From: Bacteroidales bacterium UBA4353
GTDB lineage: Bacteria > Bacteroidota > Bacteroidia > Bacteroidales > Paludibacteraceae
DNA: 49,137 nucleotides
Assembly: GCA_002394025.1 (NCBI GenBank)
Contig: DGSV01000112.1
Location: forward strand, 1 to 49,137
Reading direction: 5' to 3'
Shown here: positions 1-8,488 of the stretch, one piece after another
Position numbering within the stretch: position 1 is the stretch's first letter
Layout: every line of letters begins with the position of its first letter
Program-made: the position numbers and the translations under genes
The notes under the pieces: generated by a model
The model's input: the letters and a program-made list of their open reading frames with translations, nothing else
Databases searched by the model: none
What the model was told of the DNA's origin: nothing

Positions 1-142
1 GGTCATACATGGAATAGACCATATTAACTTCGTCAGCGGCAAAAACTTTTTCGATAAGGAAATCATGGCGTATTCGCGCTGTGTCATAACTTTTGGCATC
101 AAGAGGATGCGCGGCATAACGAATTTCGTAGTTAGTTTTCAT
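1..142 (-). CDS. kduI: 5-dehydro-4-deoxy-D-glucuronate isomerase KduI, N-terminal fragment
   Basis: The first 47 residues of a protein whose remainder lies beyond the left edge of the window. Reading the minus strand from the ATG at 142-140 gives MKTNYEIRYAAHPLDAK, then an FLIEKVF..DEVNMVYSMYD stretch, which is the characteristic start of KduI (4-deoxy-L-threo-5-hexosulose-uronate ketol-isomerase). The enzyme converts the unsaturated uronate-derived ketose released by pectate or glycosaminoglycan lyases to 2,5-diketo-3-deoxygluconate in the cytoplasm. The catalytic and metal-binding cupin part is not in the window. It is divergent from the gene at 226, with a good promoter at 191-221. The family call rests on recognising this conserved N-terminus only. 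Confidence 0.85.
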   Translation of the reverse strand, partial: MKTNYEIRYAAHPLDAKSYDTARIRHDFLIEKVFAADEVNMVYSMYD

Positions 143-190
143 ACTTGTTTAGATATGTTAAGGAATTAATTGGCACGATTTATGTCGTTA

Positions 191-221
191 CAAAATTACG
201 TTTATTTTTCGAGATTTACAA
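191..221 (-). promoter_or_regulatory. Probable kduI promoter
   Basis: Read on the minus strand, TAATTTTG (198-191) fits the Bacteroidetes -7 box TAnnTTTG, and a TTG at 221-219 lies 20 bp upstream as the -33 element. Transcription would start near 186, leaving a leader of about 44 nt before kduI. No equally good plus-strand promoter was found for the gene at 226. Confidence 0.5.
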
Positions 222-225
222 GATT

Positions 226-1491
226 ATGGAAAAAAACTTGGTTAAAAAAATAACAATATTACTAATTCTATTATGCACTTGTTATGCAGTCAGGTGCCAG
301 AATGTCGTTGGCAGGGTATTCGATGAGCGTGGTGAGAGTGTTCCTTACGCCTCTGTATATCTTCGAGAGTACCCCGCTATTGGAACTGTAACGGACCTTG
401 ATGGTCGTTTCAGCCTTGATGTTGAGAAGCACCGTACCGCCCATCTTGAGGTATCGTTTTTGGGTTATGCCGTTGAGAGCCGTGAGGTTCGTAAATGGCT
501 CACTGACAGTCTTATTATTCATCTTCGCGAGCAGCCGATAACTCTTGATCAGCTTGTAAAGACCCAAAAGGCATTGAAGACTAAACGGCAGAAACGCAAA
601 TCCATGGAGCAATTGTTGCGTCAGGTAGGCACCCGCATGGATGTTGATTTTCCTGACAAGGCTGTCAAGTATCATGTTGTGAGTGACGCCAAGGTGTATT
701 CCGATGAAGAATTGATGGTTTTCGAGCAGATGATAGGCAATGTCGTAGAGATGCCTGGTAAGGGTAAGAACGGCAAGGACACGATACAGTTCTATGGTGA
801 GTTAGCAAAACGATATTTTGACCGCGAAGCCGAGGATAAGTATCACAATGCCAACATTCCTAAGGTACGAAAAAAAAATCAGCAGCGACTTAATAATTTT
901 GTGTCGCGCGTAGATTCGGGCACTGTTGTTCACCGTTTTCTGTGGGGTGGTAATGTGCGCTATTATTTCCGTCGTTTTGCTGAACATCCCAAACGCTGGG
1001 CGTTGTCGCGCGAGAACGAGAGTCGTTCGGTTCTTACCTATACAGAAACACATAATTTCTTGGGTATAGTAAAGATAGAACTCATCGTAAACTATACCAT
1101 AGATAACGCCACATGCCAGTTAATAGGCATCGCCGAGAGCATGAAAGGTAATGTGCGCATACCATTTGGTTACAAACTTGACAGCGATATGCTGTCGTGG
1201 CTCAATATCGTAAATATCAATGAGGAGGCGATAGAGAAGTTCCGTTTGAAATATATTGATGTTGACGTTAAGCGTAATGAACTTTTCACGCTTTCTGACG
1301 ATAAGCCCACGACCGTCAGGGAACGTAACTACCGCGCAAAGATTATGATGCGCGACACTAAGGATCAGACGATAAACATGCGTTCTGATGGAACCGTGAA
1401 GGTTGTTGACGTGCAATTGGATGGTGTTAAACCTTATAGTGCCAAACAGCTCAACAAACCCGTCAAGCGCCAATATACCAGCGCAAAATAA
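226..1491 (+). CDS. Secreted carboxypeptidase-regulatory-like domain protein
   Basis: The start chosen is the ATG at 226 (MEKNLVKKITILLILLCTCYAVRCQ), which puts a clean signal peptide at the N-terminus; an in-frame ATG at 145 would add 27 residues that spoil it. Residues of about 26-105 form a carboxypeptidase regulatory-like (CarboxypepD_reg-like) beta-sandwich: VVGRVFDERGESVPYASVYL, then a T-D-x-D-G-x-F motif and an LEVSFLGY strand. The rest (about 320 residues, rich in basic and charged segments) is not recognised; it lacks the length of a SusC barrel or of a full DUF5686 protein. Probably a periplasmic or outer-membrane-associated protein. It converges on recQ with only 12 bp between the stops. 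Function unknown. Confidence 0.75.
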   Translation: MEKNLVKKITILLILLCTCYAVRCQNVVGRVFDERGESVPYASVYLREYPAIGTVTDLDGRFSLDVEKHRTAHLEVSFLGYAVESREVRKWLTDSLIIHLREQPITLDQLVKTQKALKTKRQKRKSMEQLLRQVGTRMDVDFPDKAVKYHVVSDAKVYSDEELMVFEQMIGNVVEMPGKGKNGKDTIQFYGELAKRYFDREAEDKYHNANIPKVRKKNQQRLNNFVSRVDSGTVVHRFLWGGNVRYYFRRFAEHPKRWALSRENESRSVLTYTETHNFLGIVKIELIVNYTIDNATCQLIGIAESMKGNVRIPFGYKLDSDMLSWLNIVNINEEAIEKFRLKYIDVDVKRNELFTLSDDKPTTVRERNYRAKIMMRDTKDQTINMRSDGTVKVVDVQLDGVKPYSAKQLNKPVKRQYTSAK

Positions 1492-1503
1492 GCCGTCCGG
1501 TGT

Positions 1504-3408
1504 TTATACGGGGCATATTTTGTTGCTTTTTATTATCAGGACATTCTCATCGAGAAGTGTCCTGATATTTTCTGTGAGTGACTCCTTGTCGAACTGTGGC
1601 ATTGCCAGCAATAATTCGGACAATGTTGTGCCTTGTGTTTGGGTTATGATGTTCATGATTTTCGCTTTCAAATTGTCATCATTGTCACTTTCGGCATGTT
1701 CCAAAAGGCAGACATCGCATTTGCCGCAAGGTTTAGCATCTTCGTCGCCGAAATAGTTTACCAGCAGTTGCGCACGACATATCGTTGTTTGCGTGGCATA
1801 GGCTATGACAGCCTCTATACCTTTTGTAAAATGCGCTAATCGGTCTTCATACGCCGCTCGAGTAATGTAAATTTCTTCTTTCGGCATACGTATCTGATTG
1901 AGCGTAATGTATGGTGTTTGGCGGTGTGGCACATATTTGATTACGTACAATCGTGAGAGCGACAATAGTGTTTCGGCAGCCTGCTGTGTGCTAATACCTA
2001 TGGCTTTTGCCAGCTTTGTTTCGTCAATTGGTGCCAAGTCCGCAAAGACCCCTGTTGTTGTGCGCAGGATATAGTTGAGTACCTTATCCTGTAATGTTGT
2101 GAGTTCGATGTCGTACAAGCTATCACGAGGCACTATGACCTGCACGCGTGTAGGGACATTAACTTCCTCGGACAGTGTCAGATATCCGCTGAGTTCAAGT
2201 ATATGCAGCGCTGAAAAAGTTTGCAGAATAGGCAGTTTGCGCTTCATACAGAACTCGGTAATATTGAAGGCATAGGTTGTGTCCTGTCCCGTGCCTATTG
2301 CAATTTTGTAATATAGGCACAAGACTTCATACACTCTTTTTATAAAATCCTTATCCGGGAATGAGTTGGGAACACGTGCTTTAAGTCTTGGCACGTCACG
2401 TTTTGTATCGAGCATAGCAATGGCTTCAGCATTATTGCCATCTCTGCCAGCCCTACCTGCTTCTTGGAAATATTCCTCAAGAGTGCTAGGGAACGCCCAA
2501 TGCACGACAAGCCTGACATCAGGTTTGTCTATTCCCATTCCGAATGCATTGGTAGCCACCATCACCCTCGCCTGAGCGGCTAACCACGAGCGTTGGTTGT
2601 TGTGTCTCTGTTCGCTACGCATACCGGCATGGTATGGCAAAGCCGTGATACCTGAATCGACGAGGAACTTTGCAATCTGGTTGGTCAGAACACGATTGCG
2701 CACATAAACAATGGCGCTACCGCTGCGAGCACGAAGTATCTTGAGCAGTTCACTACCCTTGTCCTCTGTATGGCATACTGAATAAATCAGATTAGGTCGC
2801 TGAAAACCGCTTTTGAGGACGTTTTCGGCTGTGAAATGTAGTTGTTGCTGTATATCCTTGACTACTCGCGCTGTTGCCGTAGCTGTGAGCGCCAGCACTG
2901 TGGCTTGCGGCAACACATCACGCAGGGTTCCTATTTGCAGGTAGGCTGGTCGGAAGTCATAACCCCACTGGGAAATGCAGTGGGCTTCGTCAACAACAAT
3001 TAAACTTACTGTGACTTGTTGTATTTTATCAAGAAAAGTCCTTGTTTGGAGTCTTTCGGGCGAGACATAGAGAAACCGGTAGTCGCCAAGTACGCAATTA
3101 TCAAGTTGCTGTTGTATCTCCCTTGCAGTCATACCCATATATACCGCAGTGGCTTTTATACCCTTGTCGCGCAAGTGCGCCACTTGGTCTTTCATGAGTG
3201 CTATCAGCGGTGTGACGACTATGCATAGTCCTCCAAGGGCTAATGCCGGCACTTGGAATGTAAGGCTTTTGCCGCCTCCCGTGGGCATAAGTCCCAAGGT
3301 GTCCTTTCCTGCAAGGACACTATGTATGATATCAAGCTGCAGAGGGCGGAACGAGTCGTAGCCCCAAACGCGGCGCAGAATGTCATATAAACGGTCGTCG
3401 GTAATCAC
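1504..3408 (-). CDS. recQ: ATP-dependent DNA helicase RecQ
   Basis: A superfamily 2 3'-5' DNA helicase for recombination and replication-fork repair in the cytoplasm. Visible motifs in order: WGYDSFRPLQ (motif 0), MPTGGGKS (Walker A), VVDEAHCISQWGYDFR (DEAH motif II plus the aromatic-rich loop), LALTATAT, a C-terminal RecA lobe ending in QEAGRAGRDG, and the RecQ-Ct zinc site (TICR...KPCGKCDVC, four cysteines) followed by a winged-helix region. No HRDC domain is obvious, so this is the shorter RecQ type. The reading frame is open back to a TTG at 3444, but no ATG exists before motif 0, and a well-formed promoter occupies 3414-3445. I therefore place the start at the GTG at 3408, about 14 residues before the conserved WGY, as other RecQ proteins have. 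Confidence 0.92.
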   Translation of the reverse strand: MITDDRLYDILRRVWGYDSFRPLQLDIIHSVLAGKDTLGLMPTGGGKSLTFQVPALALGGLCIVVTPLIALMKDQVAHLRDKGIKATAVYMGMTAREIQQQLDNCVLGDYRFLYVSPERLQTRTFLDKIQQVTVSLIVVDEAHCISQWGYDFRPAYLQIGTLRDVLPQATVLALTATATARVVKDIQQQLHFTAENVLKSGFQRPNLIYSVCHTEDKGSELLKILRARSGSAIVYVRNRVLTNQIAKFLVDSGITALPYHAGMRSEQRHNNQRSWLAAQARVMVATNAFGMGIDKPDVRLVVHWAFPSTLEEYFQEAGRAGRDGNNAEAIAMLDTKRDVPRLKARVPNSFPDKDFIKRVYEVLCLYYKIAIGTGQDTTYAFNITEFCMKRKLPILQTFSALHILELSGYLTLSEEVNVPTRVQVIVPRDSLYDIELTTLQDKVLNYILRTTTGVFADLAPIDETKLAKAIGISTQQAAETLLSLSRLYVIKYVPHRQTPYITLNQIRMPKEEIYITRAAYEDRLAHFTKGIEAVIAYATQTTICRAQLLVNYFGDEDAKPCGKCDVCLLEHAESDNDDNLKAKIMNIITQTQGTTLSELLLAMPQFDKESLTENIRTLLDENVLIIKSNKICPV

Positions 3409-3413
3409 AAACA

Positions 3414-3445
3414 CAAAGGTAATGAAATAATCGTGAAAAGACAAA
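3414..3445 (-). promoter_or_regulatory. Probable recQ promoter, possibly leaderless
   Basis: On the minus strand, TTTG (3445-3442), 20 bp, then TACCTTTG (3421-3414) match the Bacteroidetes promoter TTTG-N19-21-TAnnTTTG exactly. Transcription would begin near 3410-3408, which coincides with the GTG proposed as the recQ start. Confidence 0.55.
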
Positions 3446-3453
3446 TCTTTCGT

Positions 3454-3480
3454 GGGAGGCAGGAGTGGCTGCGCACGGAA
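3454..3480 (+). repeat. Right-end fragment of the GC-rich double-hairpin repeat
   Basis: The segment GGGAGGCAGGAGTGGCTGCG and the following CACGGAA match the right end of the intact repeat copies (compare 4051-4073 and 48106-48128). The left half (the small hairpin and the CCTCCCC arm) is absent. It sits just upstream of the recQ promoter. Confidence 0.6.
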
Positions 3481-3852
3481 ATGAATTACTCAATGACACA
3501 ATAGTAAGAAGTAAGAAGTAAGGAGTAAGGAGTAGAGACATTAGATTTGACTCGGCATGTCCCCCTGTAGCGGTACACGCCGCAGCGTGTCCGTACTTGA
3601 AAATAGCTCAATTACAAAAATTACTAAATAAATAACTAAATAGTAAATGGTTAAATAGTAAATGGTCAGTAAGGAGTAAGGAGTAAGAAGTTGAGACATT
3701 AGATTTGACTCGGCGTGTCCACATACGATATGCATCCATTATCATTCTGTAGCGGTACACGCAGCAGCGTGTCCGTACTTGAAAATAGCTCAATTACAAA
3801 AATGACTAAATCAATAACTAAATAGTAAATGGTTAAATAGTAAATGATTCTT

Positions 3853-3900
3853 ACCCCTCCGCCCTGCGGGCACCTCCCCTTCCAAAGGCAGGGGAGGAGT
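3853..3900 (+). repeat. GC-rich double-hairpin repeat, intergenic copy 1
   Basis: Begins ACCCCTCC and contains a small hairpin (GCCC-TGC-GGGC) followed by a larger one (CCTCCCCTT...AGGGGAGG). It sits between the second and third 98-bp units. The same family is found in frame inside the gene at 47585-48967. Confidence 0.8.
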
Positions 3901-4014
3901 TTTTGACTCGGTAGCGGTACACGCAGCAGCGTGTCCGTACTTGAAAATAGCTCAATTACAAAAATGACTAAATCAATAACTAAATAGTAAATGGTTAAAT
4001 AGTAAATGCGTGTT

Positions 4015-4073
4015 ACCCCTCCGCCCTACGGGCACCTCCCCTTCCAAAGGCAGGGGAGGAGTGGCTGTGCACA
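4015..4073 (+). repeat. GC-rich double-hairpin repeat, intergenic copy 2
   Basis: Same structure as the copy at 3853-3900, with GCCC-TAC-GGGC in the small hairpin and the full right end (GAGGAGTGGCTGTGCACAC). One loop base differs between the two copies, in the centre of the first hairpin. Confidence 0.8.
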
Positions 4074-4150
4074 CAAATACCAAATTTCTAAATGATATAA
4101 TCAATAAATGATATAATCAATGGCTAAATAGTAAATTGGAAAATAGTAAA

Positions 4151-4192
4151 AAAGTCATCACCTTGCGCGGGATGGCGCAGGGTGATGACTTT
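4151..4192 (-). terminator. Rho-independent terminator of the 8360-4215 operon
   Basis: AAAGTCATCACC (4151-4162) pairs perfectly with GGTGATGACTTT (4181-4192), extended after one mismatch by TGCGC/GCGCA around a 6-nt loop. On the minus strand the hairpin is followed by a run of Ts (TTTTTTACTATTTT). It lies 23 bp past the stop of the OmpA-family gene. Confidence 0.88.
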
Positions 4193-4214
4193 GATGTTTA
4201 TTGATAGTTTGTTG

Positions 4215-5909
4215 TTACTCCTGTTTTTTGAGTTGGTCGTCAGTTACGTTGTCGGCAGTGCCCATGATAACGAATTCGACACGACGGTTATTCTGTCGTC
4301 CTTCTTCAGTTTCGTTGGTATCGATAGGTTCTGACTCGCCTTTGCCTTCATATTCGAGTCTGTCTTGCGCGATACCGCGGTCAATCATAGACTGCATAAC
4401 AGACAGTGCACGTCCTTCAGAAAGCATTTGGTTAGCTCTGTCAGAGCCTACGTTATCGGTATGTCCGACGATCTTGACGCGGAGCTCGGGATTGCTGTCG
4501 AGGAATTCATATAGTTCCTGCAGGCTTGGTTCCGACTCGGGCAGGATTTCCGTCTTGGCAGTAGCGAAGAAGAGGTTCTTGATGACGAACTTGCGTCCTT
4601 CTACGATGCGCTGCAGTTGCAGGCGGAGCGGTTCTTCTTCTTTTTCGAAAGTCATCTTTTGTTCGAAAGGCATATATCCTGACTTATTAGCCTGCACCTT
4701 ATACGTTCCAGGCAGCAGCGTTGTCTTGAATTCGCCGGCTTCTGATGCGTCGCCCTCGAAGAGTTTCTTGGTGCCGTCCTCATTGAAAATGACAACTTGC
4801 GCTACGAGCGGTTGTGCCGTTTCGGAGTCTACGACACTACCATGCAGTTTGGGTTTGGGTGCGGGCTTGGGCTTGGGTTTGGGTGCCGGTTTTGGTTTGG
4901 GTGCCGGTTTTGGTTTGACAACCTTTGGTGCGAATTCATAGAGCACAGCAAACTTGACGCCCACAAGCAGGTTATTGAGTTTTGATGATATGCCTTTATC
5001 ACCAAATGCGGGGTTAAGACCTGCGACACCGGCGTTGTTGACTGCCACGAGTCTGTCAGCGGCTCCGCCATCAGGCACGTCAAACTGGTTTTTGGCTTGG
5101 TCGTTGATGTCGAGCAATCCGTAGTCGGCGAATACGGACAGGCGGTAGCGCAGTCCGTCGGCAAACGTACGACGTTTGGGTTTGCGTCCTTTCTGGCGCG
5201 GGTCGGGTTTCTTCATGAGCCATTCGTCGAGGCTGATACCAAATTCAGCGCTGAGCATGACTTGCGGCAGTTTGAAGCCGAGGTCACGTTTTTTTGCATC
5301 AAAGGTATTGTTTCTGACAAGGGGCAGTTCACCAAAAATCTCAGTGTCGTTCCATGCGCTGTTATAGTCAACAGAAGCCTTGGTAACCTTGCCCATGACG
5401 GGGATACCTATCTTGGTACCCGCGAGGAAGAACCATCTATCCCACTGACCACCGGCGAGGATTGGCACTGTAACCATTCCGAGCAGCTGTTTTTCAGCCA
5501 TATTGGAGAAGTTGTAGCGCACGTTGCCTGCTACACTCTGACTTTCCCCTGCACCGAGGATATTGACACCTTGTACTTGTCCAGGGAATTCTGAAGTGAA
5601 GTCGTTGACTTTGAGTTTCGAGCTATAGATATCAAAGCCCACTCCTGCATCGAACAGGAAGTGTTTGTACTTCAACTCATAGAAGAGAGCCAAGCCACCA
5701 CCTACTCCGCCTACGGGTTTTGTAAAGTCGGATTTATAGAGCAGGTTACTATAGCCTATGTCGCCCCAAAGACCGATACGATGGACAGGTTTTACCTTTT
5801 CGGCAGGAGCAGGAGCAGGATTTTGAGCGGGAGCTGTTTCTTGCGCAAAGAGAGTTGTTGAAGCAAGAAGAACAGCCGCTAAAAGTGCAAATATATTTTT
5901 TGTTTTCAT
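4215..5909 (-). CDS. OmpA-family outer-membrane protein with Lys-Pro linker and regulatory-like domain
   Basis: Signal peptide MKTKNIFALLAAVLLASTTLFA, then a Pro/Ala-rich stretch, a predicted N-terminal beta-barrel (about residues 40-330), a repetitive Pro-Lys-Ala linker (about 333-355, KPKPAPKP repeats), a carboxypeptidase-regulatory or PEGA-like beta-sandwich (about 356-425, GTYKVQANKSGYMPFEQ), and a C-terminal OmpA peptidoglycan-binding domain. The OmpA domain shows IKNLFFATAKTEILPES, VGHTDNVGSD and the NNRRVEFVI signature. It should tie the outer membrane to peptidoglycan. It lies 48 bp downstream of the PKD-protein gene, probably as one operon ending at the terminator at 4151-4192. The domain calls are firm; the specific role is unknown. 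Confidence 0.88.
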   Translation of the reverse strand: MKTKNIFALLAAVLLASTTLFAQETAPAQNPAPAPAEKVKPVHRIGLWGDIGYSNLLYKSDFTKPVGGVGGGLALFYELKYKHFLFDAGVGFDIYSSKLKVNDFTSEFPGQVQGVNILGAGESQSVAGNVRYNFSNMAEKQLLGMVTVPILAGGQWDRWFFLAGTKIGIPVMGKVTKASVDYNSAWNDTEIFGELPLVRNNTFDAKKRDLGFKLPQVMLSAEFGISLDEWLMKKPDPRQKGRKPKRRTFADGLRYRLSVFADYGLLDINDQAKNQFDVPDGGAADRLVAVNNAGVAGLNPAFGDKGISSKLNNLLVGVKFAVLYEFAPKVVKPKPAPKPKPAPKPKPKPAPKPKLHGSVVDSETAQPLVAQVVIFNEDGTKKLFEGDASEAGEFKTTLLPGTYKVQANKSGYMPFEQKMTFEKEEEPLRLQLQRIVEGRKFVIKNLFFATAKTEILPESEPSLQELYEFLDSNPELRVKIVGHTDNVGSDRANQMLSEGRALSVMQSMIDRGIAQDRLEYEGKGESEPIDTNETEEGRQNNRRVEFVIMGTADNVTDDQLKKQE

Positions 5910-5957
5910 GATGTTTACTTTTAATTTACTCGATATACTTATTCTTATTGCTTAACA

Positions 5958-8360
5958 TTATTTTACAATGATCTTGAATGTAGCTTTTCTGCCGTCTTGA
6001 GCTCTAAGGTTGAGGATATAGAGTCCCGGTACAGCCGGTGTGGCTATGTTATTAGCACCCGCTACAAGTTTCATGCTGTTCATGCGCACACCCTGAGCAG
6101 ATGTCATATCGGCATCTACGGGAGCTTCAACATCGGGGTTAACATTAACTTGCAGTGGTCCGTTATCACCATTAGCCGATACTTGAGAAGCAGTGATGGT
6201 TGCCAAAGTGTTGAGTTCTGACAGTCCGCCCTCGGGAGTGATGGGGCATGTGAAGACTTGTGTACCGTCGGCTTTGTCAATACGCAGATAGTAGGGCTTG
6301 TTTTGCAGGGCTTCGTTGAGGTAGTACTGCGTGGCGCCTTCGATGGGTGCTCCGTCGCGGAACCACTGGAATGTGGCGTCCTTGTATTCCTGCTTGAAAT
6401 CCTGGGATGAAGTTACTGTACCGCTTTCGCCTAATTCATCTTTGTGCGAGCGCAGCACGAGGAAGTCTCCACCTCTCTGCGCCAGCATGTCGGGCACGCC
6501 GTTGGTAACATCGAAGTAGAGGTTGGCCTCAGACATGGCGCTACGCGAGCCGCAGTTGTCGTTAGATGTAAATTTGATGTACAGATGCGCGCGATGCACT
6601 CCTCCGCCCTCGTACATGTGGTTAACGGTTTCTCCGTTATCCGTTTCCACGATCGGGGTGCCGTCGCCGAAGTCCCAGCGTATGATTTCCGTATCGTAGT
6701 TGAGGTCAGCGACGAAAGGTATCTCGCCGTCCTGGCATATCTGCTGCACTTCACCTTCTTTCACCACTACTCCGTTGATTGTTACGCTTTTCTCAAGGGC
6801 TATAGCAGAACCACCGGCGCTGTATCCGTATGATTCTTTTTCCTTGAAGCCATAAACATGTGCTGTAAATCCGGCGTCAGCCTTGAGGGTGTGGGTGCCG
6901 TCAGAGATTTTGCGGCGCAGGTAGCTCAGTGAGGGATTGCCGGCAAGGGGTTTCCAAGTGTATGTGGAGTCAACGCCATTTACGATGTCTTCGTCATCAA
7001 GTGTTACGTTAGCGGTGTTAGCTGTTGACGTAACGATGTTGAGGAAGTGGTCCATGGATTTGTACGTAGCGAAAGTTATCTGGTCGATTTGCTGTTCGAT
7101 GGGGTTCATCCATATCATTGCAGGGTCTCCGTTGCAATACTTGCCCTGTGGGTAGTCGTAGCGGTTAGAAACCATATAGAGGTGCACAGCTGCCGGGCAT
7201 GATGTTTCCACGTAGCAGTTAGTGCCTTCTATGAGTGGTATGCCATTATCTTGTATGGGATTATTATTCTTGTCTTTTACGGCTGTTCCGAGTTCGAACT
7301 CAAAGAAATGTCGCGGGTTTTCGGCGAAGTTGAAAGTGTGCACGAGGTTTCCGTTAACGCGCACTTCAGTGCCGTCGTAGAGCGCCAGCACGCGCACTTT
7401 ATCTTTCTTGCGGTTTATGACCTTGGTGCCGCTCAGCGAGTCTCCTGATGTTGTCTGTGAGGCTACAACGGGGAACTGTCTGCCCCAATAAACTGTTGGG
7501 TAAGCCTGTGAGTAGATGTGGTCGCGGTCTCTGGCTCCTTCGCCATCAATCATGCCGATGTTGGTGTGGGGGTTGCCGTTGAAGACAGCGATTTTTTTGC
7601 CGTCGCGGGCGCGGACATAGGTTCCTGTGAGGTCAGCGTCAAGACCGTGTCCGTAATGCGGAGAGCAGTTTTTGTCTCCTGACCATACGTAGAACACGTC
7701 ACCGGCGTTCATCACCGGCGTGTGCAGAGTATCGACATCAGCCCATGGTGTGCCTTCCGGGGTGTCGGCATAGGGCCATGCATGAACGTCGGAGCGTCCC
7801 CAGTTATATGTTTGCGCTGTTGGCACGAAGTCAACGATGGTGTTGTCTTCAGTAGCCACGATGGCGAAATGGCTACCTTGGAATTTGTCTTCGTGGTCTT
7901 CAGGGCGGTAGCAAGCTACTACATATTCGTCGCGCAGGATGTATGTCGGAAGCACGTTAGCCACGTCAAAAGACTTTTCTCGCCAGTTAGCGGCGAACAC
8001 GCTGATGTCCTTGTCAGAAGTGATGTGCAGCGCACGCTGTTTGACAACTTCGTCCTCGTCAGTGCCTACGTAGCAGTCATTTTTGTGGTCTTCACCATTA
8101 CCAAGCAGATAAACTGTTTCCAGTCCGCCGGCAGGCACGTCCACCTCATGAACATAGCCTGTTGTAGGATTTTCAATCTTGACGTGTGTTGCCTCACGCG
8201 CCGAAATGTTGATGGAAAGTTCGGTAGGATTGTCAGCGTCGGAACGCATGAACGTCATCCAGAAATCAGTGCCTAACGTTGAGGCTGTCTGCTGTGCCGC
8301 GATGGTGGCTGGAAACACCGCGAGAAGCAGCAGGAAAAACTGGGTTAAGATTTTTCTCAT
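5958..8360 (-). CDS. Large secreted PKD-domain protein with type IX-like sorting tail
   Basis: Signal peptide MRKILTQFFLLLLAVFPATIAA. The long N-terminal part (STLGTDFWMTFMRSDADNPTELSINISA...) resembles the IgGFc-binding-protein-like region found in many Bacteroidetes surface proteins. A PKD domain follows at about residues 555-640 (IIRWDFGDGTP, typical of PKD), then an Ig-like stretch (TFQWFRDGAPIEGATQYYL). The last 80 residues end GLYILNLRAQDGRKATFKI, a C-terminal sorting domain of the type A kind used by type IX secretion. So it is likely exported and attached at the cell surface. First gene of an apparent operon with the OmpA-family gene. Ligand unknown. Confidence 0.82.
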   Translation of the reverse strand: MRKILTQFFLLLLAVFPATIAAQQTASTLGTDFWMTFMRSDADNPTELSINISAREATHVKIENPTTGYVHEVDVPAGGLETVYLLGNGEDHKNDCYVGTDEDEVVKQRALHITSDKDISVFAANWREKSFDVANVLPTYILRDEYVVACYRPEDHEDKFQGSHFAIVATEDNTIVDFVPTAQTYNWGRSDVHAWPYADTPEGTPWADVDTLHTPVMNAGDVFYVWSGDKNCSPHYGHGLDADLTGTYVRARDGKKIAVFNGNPHTNIGMIDGEGARDRDHIYSQAYPTVYWGRQFPVVASQTTSGDSLSGTKVINRKKDKVRVLALYDGTEVRVNGNLVHTFNFAENPRHFFEFELGTAVKDKNNNPIQDNGIPLIEGTNCYVETSCPAAVHLYMVSNRYDYPQGKYCNGDPAMIWMNPIEQQIDQITFATYKSMDHFLNIVTSTANTANVTLDDEDIVNGVDSTYTWKPLAGNPSLSYLRRKISDGTHTLKADAGFTAHVYGFKEKESYGYSAGGSAIALEKSVTINGVVVKEGEVQQICQDGEIPFVADLNYDTEIIRWDFGDGTPIVETDNGETVNHMYEGGGVHRAHLYIKFTSNDNCGSRSAMSEANLYFDVTNGVPDMLAQRGGDFLVLRSHKDELGESGTVTSSQDFKQEYKDATFQWFRDGAPIEGATQYYLNEALQNKPYYLRIDKADGTQVFTCPITPEGGLSELNTLATITASQVSANGDNGPLQVNVNPDVEAPVDADMTSAQGVRMNSMKLVAGANNIATPAVPGLYILNLRAQDGRKATFKIIVK

Positions 8361-8422
8361 GGGTTATAGTTGTTTTTTGATTTGATTACGCTATTTTCAT
8401 GGATATAATTTTCAAAATGCAA

Positions 8423-8459
8423 AAATAATAGTCTGCGCTGACATAGCAGACTATTATTT
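8423..8459 (-). terminator. Terminator of the DUF4491 gene
   Basis: AAATAATAGTCTGC (8423-8436) and GCAGACTATTATTT (8446-8459) form a perfect 14-bp stem with a 9-nt loop. On the minus strand a T-rich stretch (TTTTTGCATTTTG) follows. A TATTTTTG at 8427-8420 could be the -7 box for the gene starting at 8360, but no -33 element is visible. Confidence 0.75.
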
Positions 8460-8488
8460 GCTATTTTTTGTGGAAAAATTGTCATCTG

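Larger units (their letters stand above)
3481..4150. repeat. Non-coding repeat cluster upstream of recQ
   Basis: About 670 bp without a credible gene, built from at least three repeat types. First, a 97-98 bp unit present three times (3568-3665, 3750-3846, 3912-4008), starting TAGCGGTACACGC, containing an ACACGC..GCGTGT inverted repeat and ending in A/T-rich AAATAGTAAATG phrases. Second, purine-rich lead-ins of the type GTAAGGAGTAAGG followed by GACATTAGATTTGACTCGG, at about 3504-3555 and 3669-3714. Third, two GC-rich double-hairpin repeats. A 16-bp unit AAATGATATAATCAAT is also tandemly doubled at 4090-4121. Short reading frames here follow the repeats and look meaningless. The stretch lies between two minus-strand genes. 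Confidence 0.9.

Noticed and set aside
3541..3793. Small minus-strand open frames in the repeat cluster
   Set aside because: They are built from the 98-bp repeat and A/T tails, giving low-complexity residues such as repeated YYL; they change frame between copies.
3568..4008. CRISPR array or rRNA-like repeat
   Set aside because: Three 98-bp units with unequal gaps that themselves hold other repeats; no spacer pattern and no RNA gene signature.
4201..4941. Plus-strand open frame of 246 codons
   Set aside because: Antisense to the OmpA domain and Pro-Lys linker of the gene at 4215-5909; Ser-rich composition is the complement of those codons.
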